From: Mytilinidion resinicola | Lineage: Eukaryota; Ascomycota; Dothideomycetes; Mytilinidiales; Mytilinidiaceae | Direction: 5' to 3' | Length of the DNA stretch: 64,000 nt | Assembly: GCF_010093595.1 (NCBI RefSeq) | Contig: NW_022985439.1 | Coordinates: 1,531,822-1,595,821 of the forward strand | In this document: piece after piece, positions 9,441 through 19,174 of the stretch | Position numbering within the stretch: the stretch's first letter is position 1 | Layout of the letters: every line of letters starts with the position of its first letter | The notes under the pieces: model-generated | Told to the model about the DNA's origin: nothing | The model's database searches: none | Seen by the model: the letters and a program-made list of their open reading frames with translations, nothing else | Program-made: the position numbers and the translations under genes

Positions 9441-11377
9441 AGGCCGACTCGGTGACGGAAGTTGCGGGCGAGTTGTTCATAGGCATGAGGGGCGTTCATG
9501 CGGGTTGATTGCTTTCATAGGAGTGCCTACATACCCTGAAGTCTGACGGTTTATTGGAAAGTACGGGGTGTCCCCAGCCTGGAAGGAGGATTTTGGACCG
9601 AAATGCGGGCTGGCGGTAGAACTAGCGGTTGCGTTAGACTGAATCCACCCCTCCTTCTAGAACAAAAGTGCCGTACGTTCAGAGTTGAGCCCTCGTTTGG
9701 GCAGGACTGAAACGGGACCATGGGAAGAAATGATCAGTGAAGTCATTGTCAGGGACGACCCCGTCTGCCAGCACCATGCGCAGAAAGCAGTGTTTGTGCG
9801 GTCAATACACCATTGGGACCCTTTATTGAGTGATTTTGCAGCTGAACAGCCTCCCGTCCAGTCTGGCCAGCACCCAGCCCGCTGCCTATGAGTCAATATT
9901 CGCGCCAAAAGGGGCATACTGAATTGAAAAGCCAGCTGAGCGCCTGGAAATGGTGCGCAAAACGCTCTCGAATCATAGCGCCAGTGCCCTATACGAAGCC
10001 CCGTCCGCCCCTCCATCGGACAGAGCCCCGCACCACCGACGTCCTCCATTGTCTGTTCACGGCTGCGATTCGTCCCGCCGGCGCTGGCAGCTTCTTTCAG
10101 ACCTGTTGCAGCAGACTCTAGCTTTGTTGACGGTCGAAAGAAGCCCTTGCATTCTCCAGCGCCGTCTAGCCTCTTTGAGCGCGCGCCGCCGAGGGAGTCG
10201 CCGCACCGTCCTCCGCCAGGCTGGGTCTGAGAAACCTCACGGCAGCCTCCTCCATCCTACTGTGCGCCCGAGCAGCGTCGCCGCCAGCTCAACACCGTGT
10301 CTCCGGCCCGCGTGTGAAGCGTACGATTGCCAGTGTAAGGTGCCGCTCTCTCCTTGTCCCCCTCCGCGCCGCGTCTCTCTCTCCATGTGCCTGCAGCGCG
10401 GCCTGCAAACTGTGAAGCGGCGTCCTGGACCCCCCGGTACCACCCTCGCAGTGTCACCGCAGCTCCTCGACCATGTCATATAGTGCTACAGGCGGCGATG
10501 GAGGCCGTAGAGCCGCTTTCGCTGCCGGTGCTGCGCTGTGACGGAGGTGGGAGGCCCCAGCCCCTCGGCTGGAGTCTCTTGGAGCCATGCGGCTGCTGCT
10601 GAACTGGTGAATTGGTGATCGCCAGTGCTCCGCCAACGCCTGCGGTCACGAGGTATTTGAACACTGCGATGGTCCTTGCTGTGTGCGGTCTGCTTTTTGA
10701 TTTGCCTTGTTCGAGTCTCATCACCTCTGCTCATCACGCCTGTGCTGACCATGATACCGATAGGCGTCTTCGTATACTCCCCTGTGGGAGCCACCACCCC
10801 GCTGAGGGACGAGGACTCTATTTGGAATCGCCGCAAGAAAACCGCTAAGAATCCACCTTTGAAGCAGCCCGCGAAGGAGCAGCAGCGTCTTCCCAGTGCT
10901 GACAGGGCGCAACATCACCGTTTCGCTGCAATCTCCCTTGCCCGCGTCTGTCGTCGCATCTACTCACCGGACGGTCGCCGTGTCTCTCTTGGTTACTCGC
11001 CAGCTTCTAACGTCAATCCTCCGTCTTCGTCATCCCGGCCAAAGCACGTTCCCATTGTCGTTCCACACTATGCCCCGAGCGTAGCACCCAATAGCGCGTG
11101 CTATTCTACCGACTCCAACCCGTCGAAGTCTTCAGCAGACGCCAGCACCTACCGCTCAAGTCTCACTAGATATTCTCCCAGCATCGCAGACCTCCCCTTG
11201 CCTAGCCGGAACGTGTCTGCAAACTCAACCACTGCCAAGTCCAGGCATGTTGAGATTTTGATACCAAATTGGGCCGCACCTATCCAAAACCAATCAGCTT
11301 TGCCGCTCACCTCCGAGAGTGGTGGAACACTAGTTCTTTCTTCCCCTCTTGCTTCGTCAAAACACGCTACTGCCGTC
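9441..11377. other. Long intergenic/5' leader region before the Kelch gene
   Basis: 1.9 kb. The part from about 10,000 is GC- and pyrimidine-rich and probably contains the promoter and long leader of the Kelch gene. The Kelch reading frame is open back to an ATG at 10751, so 10751-11377 may be coding (see that entry). Open frames at 9657-10049 and 9950-10483 have no domain support. Confidence 0.45.
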
Positions 11378-14116
11378 ATGGCTCGTCAGACGCCAAATTC
11401 GAGCAGGACGAATACTATAGATTCTCAAACCGCAGCCCCTTCGCCAAATCAGCTGTATTCGGCCCAATTCCAAAACGCTTCCGGCACGTATATTGCAAGT
11501 GTGAATAGCAGCCAAACCAGCTTGAACCGGCCAGATGGTGCGGAAGCAGGTAACGAACGGCCTCCCATGAGTGCCTCAATTCGGACGCCAGGATCTGGCG
11601 GCGCTTCTGGAGGCCCATCTCCGGCCATGTTACAAACAGCCGGTCTTTCTACGCCTTCCAACTCGACATCAGGGCTATCTGGGCTGGTGTGCAATGTGCA
11701 TCGGACTACTGGCAGGGAACCTCATCCTCTAGTTGGGGCTACGACTACTATATTAGGAGACAAGCTCTATGTTTTTGGCGGGAGGAGACTCTCGCGGACA
11801 CGGCCGCAGCTTACCGCGGATCTGTACGAGCTTGACCTCGTCAGGAGGCATTGGACCAAACTTGACACTAAAGGCGATATACCTCCGCCGCGATATTTCC
11901 ACAGCGTCTGTGCTTTGGGCGACACAAAACTAGTCTGCTACGGAGGAATGTCTCCAGCCGCTCCGCAAACCGCTCAGCCAGCTCCACCTCAACAAGGAAG
12001 TGCCGCAGATGCTCAGCCCGAGGTTGTTGTAATGTCAGATATACACATCTACGATGTGCCTACCCGGACATGGATGAATATTGCCACTGTTGACTCACCC
12101 CAAGGACGGTACGCACATTGCGCAACTATCCTGCCATCGTCGGCTGTATTCGCATCCGCGAGTGCTCCAATGGCGGCCATACAGCATAATCCTCCCTCTA
12201 CAAATCCCAACCAGGGCTCACTTGGGGTCCAGCTGGATGGAAACGGTGGCGCAGAGATGGTTGTCGTCGGCGGCCAAGATAGCGCGAATCACTATATCGA
12301 GCAAATTAGCGTGTTCAACCTTAGGAGTCTGAAGTGGACAGCTACCAATACCCTGGGAAGGAGCTGCGGAGCATACAGGAGCGTTATAGCGCCCTTGAGC
12401 ACCATGGAACCGTCGAAGATTGGCACTGGACCAAGGAAAAGCGGTGAAGCTCAAGCCGAAGAGACAAATTCAGAAGATGGAACCGAAGGAGGCTCTTCCA
12501 TGCTCATATACTCCAACTACAACTTCCTAGATGTAAGGCTTGAACTTCAAGTCAGACTACCCGATGGCACACTATCCGAAAAACCTATGCATGGGAATTT
12601 CTCGCCCCCAGGCTTACGATTTCCGAATGGTGGGATAATAGACAACCATTTTGTTGTCAGTGGAACCTTTCTGACGTCCTCCAAGCAAGAGTATGCTCTA
12701 TGGGCATTAGACCTTCGGTCTCTTACTTGGAGTAGAATAGATGCAGGCGGCAGCATCTTCAGCCAGGGGAGCTGGAATCGCGGCGTCTTATGGAACCGGC
12801 GCAATTGCTTTGTCATTCTCGGAAATCGCAAACGTAATCTCGTGGAGGACTATAATCACCGTCGCATCAACTTCTCCAACATTTGTGTTGTTGAATTAGA
12901 AGCGTTTGGTCTCTACGATAACCCCCGCAAATCCGCCCCTAATTCGGCGTATCACTCTATCAGTTCGCCTATACCTACACAGTATCTGGACGGGAAGGCG
13001 GGTGGTCGGCAGCTTTTTTCAGCTGCTGCAGAAATGGGCCAATTGGCCTTGGGCATCCGCGAACTCGCGGACATGGACTTTCTAGCCATGGGCGGTGAGC
13101 GCATCCCAGTGAACTCGCACCTTGTCGCACGACGATGGGGCCCTTACTTCAACCACCTTCTTCGCGAAGGCAGCAACACGCATGAAAATGCTGACACTGC
13201 AACCCTTCGTCCATCGAACGCAACGCTCCCATCCCGCAACTCCAGCATCACCATTACGCCCTCTGTCAAGACCAGCTACTCGAATGCCACAACACTCACG
13301 AACAACACCGGCACAGAAAACGGTGTACCTTCATCCTTCGATCCACCCGAACCTCGCGCCCCCCTCCCCGCGAGCAGGCCCCGCACTCTTTACCTCCCGC
13401 ACACTCATCTAACAATCCAAGCCCTGATCCACTATCTATACACCTCTTCACTACCACCCCCGTCCTCCCAACTTTGCAGTCCACAGATCCTCTGCTCCCT
13501 CCTACAGCTCGCCCGACCCTACCACATTGACGGCCTCCTCGAAGCCATAGTTGAGCGTCTACACGTCCTCCTCGATGGCCGCAACACCGCCGCCATTTTT
13601 AATGCTGCGGCCATGGCTGCCGGAGGCGGCTCAGGCGTCACATTCGTCGGCGTTACCAACGGCGCCGGTCTAGGCCTCGACGCTCTATCTGCAGCGTCAG
13701 CGAACTCGCTTTCACCAGATTCAGCTGGAAATGGTGTTGGAAGTAGTTCTGGCGACGGAGCCAGCGCCGCCGCCGCGCGCTCGCTCGATGCTGGACTCCG
13801 TGCGCTGAGGATCAATACCGATGTTAGTGGCAACGGGGCGAGGACACAGCAAGACGATGAGGTTAGTAGTGCGAGTACTAGCACTAGTACCTCTGCCAGC
13901 GAGATCGGTAGTGCTAGTGGTATTGGCAGCGAGAGGGAGGTGTGGGCTGGGGAGCTGAGCGCGGTCGTGGGACTGCAAAAGAGGGGGTTGAGAGGGTTAA
14001 TGGAGGGGAGGAGAATTAGGGAGATGGGCCGCGGTGGTAGTGGTGGCGGTGCAAGCGGATCAGCGGGAGCTGATGCTGGAGAAGGGAGAGTTGGATTGGG
14101 CATTGCGCAGTCGTGA
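11378..14116 (+). CDS. Kelch-repeat protein with BTB-like domain, Mds3/Pmd1 family
   Basis: 912 aa from the chosen start, intronless. After a Ser/Asn-rich N-terminus, Kelch blades begin near residue 118 with LYVFGGRR, then LVCYGG and VVVGGQ; the conserved string NVHRTTGREPHPLVG is characteristic of fungal Mds3/Pmd1-type negative regulators of sporulation (linked to TOR and pH signalling in yeasts). Near residues 565-740 a BTB-like segment (GGERIPVNSHLVARRW ... LIHYLYTSSLPP) is interrupted by a Ser/Thr-rich insert. The tail is Gly/Ser-rich. The frame stays open upstream to an ATG at 10751, which would add 209 residues with little conserved look; 11378 is the conservative start. Family call is good, N-terminus uncertain. 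Confidence 0.85.
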   Translation: MARQTPNSSRTNTIDSQTAAPSPNQLYSAQFQNASGTYIASVNSSQTSLNRPDGAEAGNERPPMSASIRTPGSGGASGGPSPAMLQTAGLSTPSNSTSGLSGLVCNVHRTTGREPHPLVGATTTILGDKLYVFGGRRLSRTRPQLTADLYELDLVRRHWTKLDTKGDIPPPRYFHSVCALGDTKLVCYGGMSPAAPQTAQPAPPQQGSAADAQPEVVVMSDIHIYDVPTRTWMNIATVDSPQGRYAHCATILPSSAVFASASAPMAAIQHNPPSTNPNQGSLGVQLDGNGGAEMVVVGGQDSANHYIEQISVFNLRSLKWTATNTLGRSCGAYRSVIAPLSTMEPSKIGTGPRKSGEAQAEETNSEDGTEGGSSMLIYSNYNFLDVRLELQVRLPDGTLSEKPMHGNFSPPGLRFPNGGIIDNHFVVSGTFLTSSKQEYALWALDLRSLTWSRIDAGGSIFSQGSWNRGVLWNRRNCFVILGNRKRNLVEDYNHRRINFSNICVVELEAFGLYDNPRKSAPNSAYHSISSPIPTQYLDGKAGGRQLFSAAAEMGQLALGIRELADMDFLAMGGERIPVNSHLVARRWGPYFNHLLREGSNTHENADTATLRPSNATLPSRNSSITITPSVKTSYSNATTLTNNTGTENGVPSSFDPPEPRAPLPASRPRTLYLPHTHLTIQALIHYLYTSSLPPPSSQLCSPQILCSLLQLARPYHIDGLLEAIVERLHVLLDGRNTAAIFNAAAMAAGGGSGVTFVGVTNGAGLGLDALSAASANSLSPDSAGNGVGSSSGDGASAAAARSLDAGLRALRINTDVSGNGARTQQDDEVSSASTSTSTSASEIGSASGIGSEREVWAGELSAVVGLQKRGLRGLMEGRRIREMGRGGSGGGASGSAGADAGEGRVGLGIAQS

Positions 14117-15268
14117 TGTGGTCCTTCACCTTCTAAATCTTCTATTTCCAGCGATGCCTTCGAGATATAAGACAGGCCATGTCTTCTTTCGATCGACAGC
14201 CAGGCGTTTTGTAGGAGCGATTTCTTCGACAGGGGGGCTTCTGAGAGTTATCAAATTGGGATAGGAAGCACGAAGTTGGTTGCAGTAGCATTCTGAGGAG
14301 CTTGGGCTGCTGGGAATGGGCGTGGCGGGAGCCTGGTATGGCCTTTTTTTCTTTTTTGGCTCTAAAGATGGTAGGGATAGGATGTCTGAAGTGTGAATCG
14401 GCGATATCACTGCGGAAATTCGATTCGCTATCTTACTCAAAATGCCTAGTTCATAGTATTGATCGTCTAACTGCTGCGTACAGAGTATTGTGTTAGAATA
14501 GGTAAGGTGCTCTGCTGCAGTGTGTCAGGTTATCCAACCGGTGTGGTCGAGGTAAGGACACACCAGAGCTGCATAAGCTATGGGTTTGAGAGTGACGCGC
14601 AGCGGGTGGCTTGCCGCGCCGTGTGGCACGGCAGACTAGGTGCCGTGGAGATGGGCGGAAACGTATCACGGGCCCGATGAGGAGTTTCTTGCATGGAGAA
14701 CGACATCTGTGACAGCATCTTTCCCAGGGATGTGAGTGAGCTTATCACAGGTCTGCGGCGTATACTTTCTCAAAATAGTCGAGGATGTTTCAACACACTC
14801 CTAAAACTCGTGCGATGCAGGAGCTCGCAATTTAGGGCAATCTGTCTACGACGTCAGACGGCGCTGTTAAACATTTCTGTTAGCTCTTTCAACTACAGTT
14901 CTCCAAGATGCTACCTGGCATTAAAGAAGTGATGTTCGTAGTGGCTGAATGGTGGGCCGTGCGAGAAGCCGCCTTTCACTTTCCGGCCCACGTGATTTCG
15001 AGATCACGTCCACTGTCAACACGCTTCGAGCGATATAATGACAAGTTTACCCCGCAATTAGCATCTCCGGTATCCGCAATAGCTAGAAGAACTCACGGTC
15101 AAATCAATACGAGAGCCCGAAAAGGCGCATGCTTAGCACGCCCAAAGACCGAGGTGTGTATGACGCGTACATAGGACGTCGTCATTTTGACTCCATATCT
15201 CGACGACGAGACTATGTATTCGTGATAAAAACGTCATTTTCTATAGCTGTGTTTACGTACATAAGAGG
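14117..15268. other. Intergenic region upstream of the Bli-3-like gene
   Basis: Contains the 3' flank of the Kelch gene and the promoter of the next gene. An E-box palindrome lies at 14989-15009. No supportable gene. Confidence 0.5.
14989..15009. promoter_or_regulatory. E-box within a 7-bp inverted repeat
   Basis: CACGTG (14989-14994) is part of a dyad with arms ACGTGAT and ATCACGT around a 6-bp centre, about 260 bases before the Bli-3-like start codon. CACGTG is bound by fungal bHLH factors; a role here is inferred only from position. Confidence 0.3.
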
Positions 15269-16156
15269 ATGAATTCTGTGAGACTTCATCGTCCTGCGCT
15301 CACAAGATTAGCTTCTCGTACAATTCCAAAGCAAGCACTTATCAGACTACCGTTTACTTCTTTTCAGAACCACCAAATTTGTATCATTGCCGGTCGTCAA
15401 TTCTCCCAATCAACGTCTTTCAGAATGCCAGATACACTCACGAGGCAAGAGATCACCTCTCAGACCGACCCGTCGGTGGCCAAGCAGTATGATAACGAAA
15501 CGCCCAAGGACCAGCAAGTGAAAGAGTTCTACGACCTAGTTGACAGCAAGAAGATCGGGCTGCTTAGCACATTCAGGAATGGTGTTGGTACGTATATCAT
15601 CTTTTTCCTCCCTCGCAAAAGATCCGCCCGTTGACACTGTATTCTAGGTCCCGTTGCCCGCTCCATGGCCGTAGCCAAACGCGTGGGCCCTGACTTCCTC
15701 TTCCTCGCCAATCTCCACAGCAACAAGTTCAACGACATCAAAGAGAACCGTACGTCTGGCTACAATCCTGTAGATATATATCTCTACTAACACAATTTTC
15801 CAGCCGTGGTCCAGATCACCTTTCAAGACTTTAAAAATCAAGACTGGGTGTCCGTCGCTGGAAAAGTTGTTACCTCTAGCAACGACGATCCTCGCATCAA
15901 GGAGCTGTGGAGCACTGCCACGAAGGCTTGGTTCGGAGATCTTGGTGATGGGAAGCACGACGGAAGCGCGGATGATCCAAGGATGGCTCAGATCGAGGTG
16001 AAAACAAACTACATCTCTTACTGGCTCCACCAGGTGGGCGCTTTGGGGTTTATCAAAGAAGTTGGGCTTGCGGCGGCGACTGGGAAGGTCGCAGATACTG
16101 GCGTTTCGAGGGAGATTAAGGAGGCGGATGTTGAGAAGGCGAGGAGTGCTGCGTGA
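15269..16156 (+). CDS. Bli-3-like FMN-binding split-barrel protein, with mitochondrial-type leader
   Basis: Three exons (15269-15587, 15648-15749, 15804-16156), introns with GTACGT donors and, in intron 2, a perfect TACTAAC branch site; 257 aa. The body (from about residue 70) matches the general-stress-protein/pyridoxamine-phosphate-oxidase-like split barrel of Neurospora blue-light-induced Bli-3: KIGLLSTFRNG, then GPVARSMAV, LFLANLHSNK and the C-terminal YISYW segment. The first 52 residues contain many Arg and no acidic residue and end in a typical mitochondrial cleavage context (GRQFSQSTSF). A second in-frame ATG at 15425 (MPDTLT) would give a leaderless cytosolic form. Light or stress induction is known for the family, not shown here. 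The enzymatic role is unknown. Confidence 0.88.
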
Positions 16157-16376
16157 CTGCGTCCGAGTAGGGCTTCCCTGTAAAATATGAAGTAGTATGG
16201 AATGACATATTACTATGCACACCGATTCTAACCGTTTCTTGACAACTAGACCCCAATAACGATCAAGGATTTTTTGTTCAGCTGTATGACAGTCTTGCAG
16301 AGGCGTTCAAAATGGTGCGATATGAGATCGACGGCTTGAAACATTCCAACTCGAAACCCTATAGCTACGCTAAAAT
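16157..16376. other. 3' flank of the Bli-3-like gene
   Basis: AT-rich. It ends in AAAAT (16372-16376), which is duplicated at 17600-17604 on the other side of the LTR-like element. Confidence 0.5.
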
Positions 16377-16534
16377 TCTCAGGTTGTGAAGAAGCAGTTC
16401 TGTGTTGATTTGAAGAGGCATAAGGCCCGTATATATAGCCTATGAAAGGGGGGGGGGGGTACTCCCCTGTTCCCCCTTGTTACGGATATGGAAGGATGTA
16501 ACGCCACTGACACGCTAGTAGTGGCAACCTGAGT
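16377..16534 (+). repeat. Left terminal direct repeat
   Basis: 158 bp. Identical to the right copy except for one substitution (C for A about 25 bases in) and one extra G in a run of 12 G. It contains a TATATA promoter-like box and begins and ends with a 9-bp inverted repeat (CTCAGGTTG / CAACCTGAG). Confidence 0.85.
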
Positions 16535-16694
16535 CACCCCCCATCCTGAGAGATCTGTACCTAGCGAAGAGAGATAGCAGTGAAAGGTCCAAACGAACAT
16601 CCAATCCAAAGAACCTCTGTCCTAATATCGCGGCTGGCAATGCTGTTTATGCCACTGGCCGACACCAAGAGTACTGTCCTACGCGATGAAGGTA

Positions 16695-16805
16695 TATGCT
16701 GCCCGCTTGTATGCGTACCGGGCCTTTGTCGTGGTAGTAGAGAGGGCTTACGTCATGCCTCAGTGATGGTACCCGTTTGTATGTGTACCGGGCCCTTGTC
16801 GTGCC
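16695..16805 (+). repeat. Partial tandem repeat (minisatellite) beside the gap
   Basis: A segment of about 33 bp containing GTACCGGGCC and TTGTCGTG occurs twice, roughly 70 bases apart, just before the N run. More copies inside the gap would explain why the assembly broke here. Confidence 0.5.
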
Positions 16806-16817
16806 TCGCGCGTAGGA

Positions 16818-17157
16818 NNNNNNNNNNNNNNNNNNNNNNNNNNNNNNNNNNNNNNNNNNNNNNNNNNNNNNNNNNNNNNNNNNNNNNNNNNNNNNNNNNN
16901 NNNNNNNNNNNNNNNNNNNNNNNNNNNNNNNNNNNNNNNNNNNNNNNNNNNNNNNNNNNNNNNNNNNNNNNNNNNNNNNNNNNNNNNNNNNNNNNNNNNN
17001 NNNNNNNNNNNNNNNNNNNNNNNNNNNNNNNNNNNNNNNNNNNNNNNNNNNNNNNNNNNNNNNNNNNNNNNNNNNNNNNNNNNNNNNNNNNNNNNNNNNN
17101 NNNNNNNNNNNNNNNNNNNNNNNNNNNNNNNNNNNNNNNNNNNNNNNNNNNNNNNNN
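16818..17157. other. Assembly gap (340 N)
   Basis: Run of N. Its size is not a round number, so it was probably estimated from read pairs. Open frames that cross it are meaningless. Confidence 0.99.
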
Positions 17158-17404
17158 GTGTATGGGTGGCGTAAGCGCACCCCCGAGATGGTAGAGAGAA
17201 CCTCAATCGAATGTCGTAACAAATGCTGAACCTTGTCTTAACCGAATATGCGATGTACTGCTGGCTTTTGTGCAGACAGGAATCCAGAAACTCCGGCAGA
17301 TAGGTTGATTGATTCCTAGCGTGTGACGAGAGAGGAAGGAGGATACAATGGCTGTAAGAGAGCCAAGGGACAGAGACCGCGTTGTCGTACTTTAGGAGGA
17401 AAGC

Positions 17405-17414
17405 ATCACGTGAT
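17405..17414. promoter_or_regulatory. Perfect palindrome ATCACGTGAT
   Basis: A 10-bp palindrome around a CACGTG E-box inside the element, followed closely by ATTGG (reverse CCAAT). It has the same half-site as the dyad at 14989-15009. Function is not shown. Confidence 0.25.
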
Positions 17415-17442
17415 TGGTGAACAAGTATTCCGGGCTCATAAC

Positions 17443-17599
17443 TCTCAGGTTGTGAAGAAGCAGTTATGTGTTGATTTGAAGAGGCATAAGGCCCGTATAT
17501 ATAGCCTATGAAAGGGGGGGGGGGTACTCCCCTGTTCCCCCTTGTTACGGATATGGAAGGATGTAACGCCACTGACACGCTAGTAGTGGCAACCTGAGT
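17443..17599 (+). repeat. Right terminal direct repeat
   Basis: 157 bp, same orientation as the left copy, with 11 G in the homopolymer. It is followed immediately by the AAAAT target duplication. Confidence 0.85.
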
Positions 17600-17702
17600 A
17601 AAATGATCATGTACAATGACGAATGTAGTGGCAAAGCTTAAGGTCAATACAGCTTCTGGAGACTCTAGCAAGTTAGCACAACGAAAGCGGAATTCAATCT
17701 GA

Positions 17703-18521
17703 CGTCTTCTATCCCAGGAGAAGCTGATAGGACATAAGGCGAGAGAAGACGACAAAGATGTTGCAACCATTCGAATTTATTGCGATAAGAACCGATATCA
17801 GATCTGGGAAGACAAATACAAAACTTCCAAGAAAATCTACGACCCGGACAACAGTGTAGTATGGCTGTGGAGCTAGCGAGTAACTCCGTGCAATGACCCC
17901 AAGTCGAAGAACGCCGAGGCATACACACTCTCAGGCAATAAGCGGGAGCCTAAAGAAACGTACTCCTTTATCCAATTCTGCAAAGAGTACATCCAGAAGG
18001 TTGGCTTCATGACACCGCGAAATTGCCTTGGGGTGCTTCTAGGTGGCAACTTCAACGAACCTATGAACGGATTTGTGAAAAGGGAGTTTGGAAGAAAAGT
18101 GATCCGGGCGAAGAAGGAAAGAGAAGAACAATTAAAGAAAGATGGAAGGGCGGGGATTGACCTATTCGCATTACCCGTCGCAACTTTTCTTCATGAGGTG
18201 AGACCGATGGCCTCTTTCACTTTATTCGAAGCTCGCAAGTATAATGTGCGCATGCTAATTCCATTTCTAGATTATGCACACATATTTGTTTGATTTCAGC
18301 GATCCCGAGGACACGGCGTACGTTTCCTGGTCAGAAGTCAGGAAGTTCAAGGATGACTTGACTGTCTGCCACGTTAATCCCGAAAGTTTCTCTTACTTAG
18401 GCCTTGGTAGGGAACCAAATTCACTCCAATAAGCTCCTGAGACTGATTCTTTGTAGGTGCCCAGCTCATTGCATTAGGGAACAAGATTACTGAGGATGGA
18501 GATGTTGTAACAGCGGAATGA
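17703..18521 (+). CDS. Zincin-type metallopeptidase-like gene, 5' incomplete and possibly degenerate
   Basis: Reading frame open from 17703. It has exons ending at 18197 and 18406 and a last exon 18457-18521, with introns 18198-18270 (73 bp) and 18407-18456 (50 bp) that have good donor, branch and acceptor sites. Removing the first intron creates HEIMH, the HExxH zinc-binding motif, followed by AYVSW and NPESFSYLGLGAQL, which resembles the end of fungal secreted M35/lysine-specific metalloendopeptidase-like domains. Upstream, VATIRIYC and YSFIQFCKEYI also fit that fold. An in-frame TAG at 17874-17876 is either a nonsense mutation or lies in a 48-bp in-frame intron (17856-17903). No signal peptide or start is visible before the retroelement ends at 17599, so the 5' part may have been lost. 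The last ATG before the zinc motif is at 18009. Confidence 0.5.
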
Positions 18522-19174
18522 GGCTACCGCACTGTTTCATTGTCACGTCACGCCTCTCAGTACATCGTATACAAGGATCAAGGGTGGCTATATTTGGATC
18601 TCCAAAAGAACGTTCCTATCAATTACTTGAGTACAGTACCACATGCAATATCACGTGAAGGCCAGACTAGGGACTAATGGCTCACTTCTACCGATTCCGA
18701 AGGAATCCTCCCCGCCGACGTCTTTCAACTGCGAATATAGAGCAATTAGAGGAATTAGAGCCTAGGTACAGTGTAACTGAGACAATCTGAGTCCCATCAA
18801 CTCGCAAAACCTACTCTCTTTTAGTCCATACCCACCACTCACCATTCCAGACACTCAGCAGTCTCCCTACTCATCATTACCATCGCTCGCCCACACCGAA
18901 ATGCCCTCCACACTCCTTACAACCCTCCTCCGCTACCCCCCTCCGCTACCCCTCGTCCATCTACTCCCACCGCATAGTATGGTACCTCCACCCCCACCCC
19001 CTACAACCCCCCTTCCTCCCCACACACACAGCAGCAAAAACACAGCTTTCTATCCCATGCTGATCCTATACCCATCCAAAAAAGCAGCATCCAATCCTCC
19101 AACCTTTCCCCAGCACCCTCTACCTATCCATCCTCCCCACCCAAGAAAAGCCTCCCACCCACCCCCTCCACCCC
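18522..19174. other. Intergenic region, convergent to the MFS gene
   Basis: No gene seen. A TCACGTGA palindrome sits at 18651-18658. From 18780 the plus strand becomes strongly C-rich, including repeated CCCCCA runs, continuing into the 3' end of the MFS gene. Confidence 0.5.

Larger units (their letters stand above)
16377..17599. mobile_element. Small LTR-type element (TRIM-like), non-autonomous
   Basis: Two direct repeats of 158 and 157 bp (16377-16534 and 17443-17599) bound a roughly 0.9-kb interior that includes a 340-N assembly gap. The outer flanks carry the same 5-mer AAAAT (16372-16376 and 17600-17604), as expected of a target-site duplication. The inner flanks of the two repeats do not match each other or the outer 5-mer, arguing that the pair was inserted as one unit. 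The visible interior encodes no reverse transcriptase, integrase or gag. The ends are CTCAGGTTG...CAACCTGAG rather than the usual TG...CA, and I could not identify a primer-binding site. The interior holds part of a tandem repeat next to the gap. Confidence 0.6.

Noticed and set aside
10676..10750. Kelch protein start at 10676
   Set aside because: The codon is TTG; the first ATG in that frame is 10751.
13519..14103. 194-aa minus-strand Pro/Leu/Ser-rich frame
   Set aside because: Antisense shadow of the Gly/Ser/Ala-rich tail of the Kelch protein.
16377..16534. Each 158-bp repeat as an independent MITE with 9-bp terminal inverted repeats
   Set aside because: Neither copy has its own flanking duplication; only the outermost flanks of the pair match (AAAAT). 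It remains an alternative if genome copies say otherwise.
16760..17770. 336-aa minus-strand open frame
   Set aside because: It runs through the N gap and the antisense of the terminal repeat; no real coding evidence.
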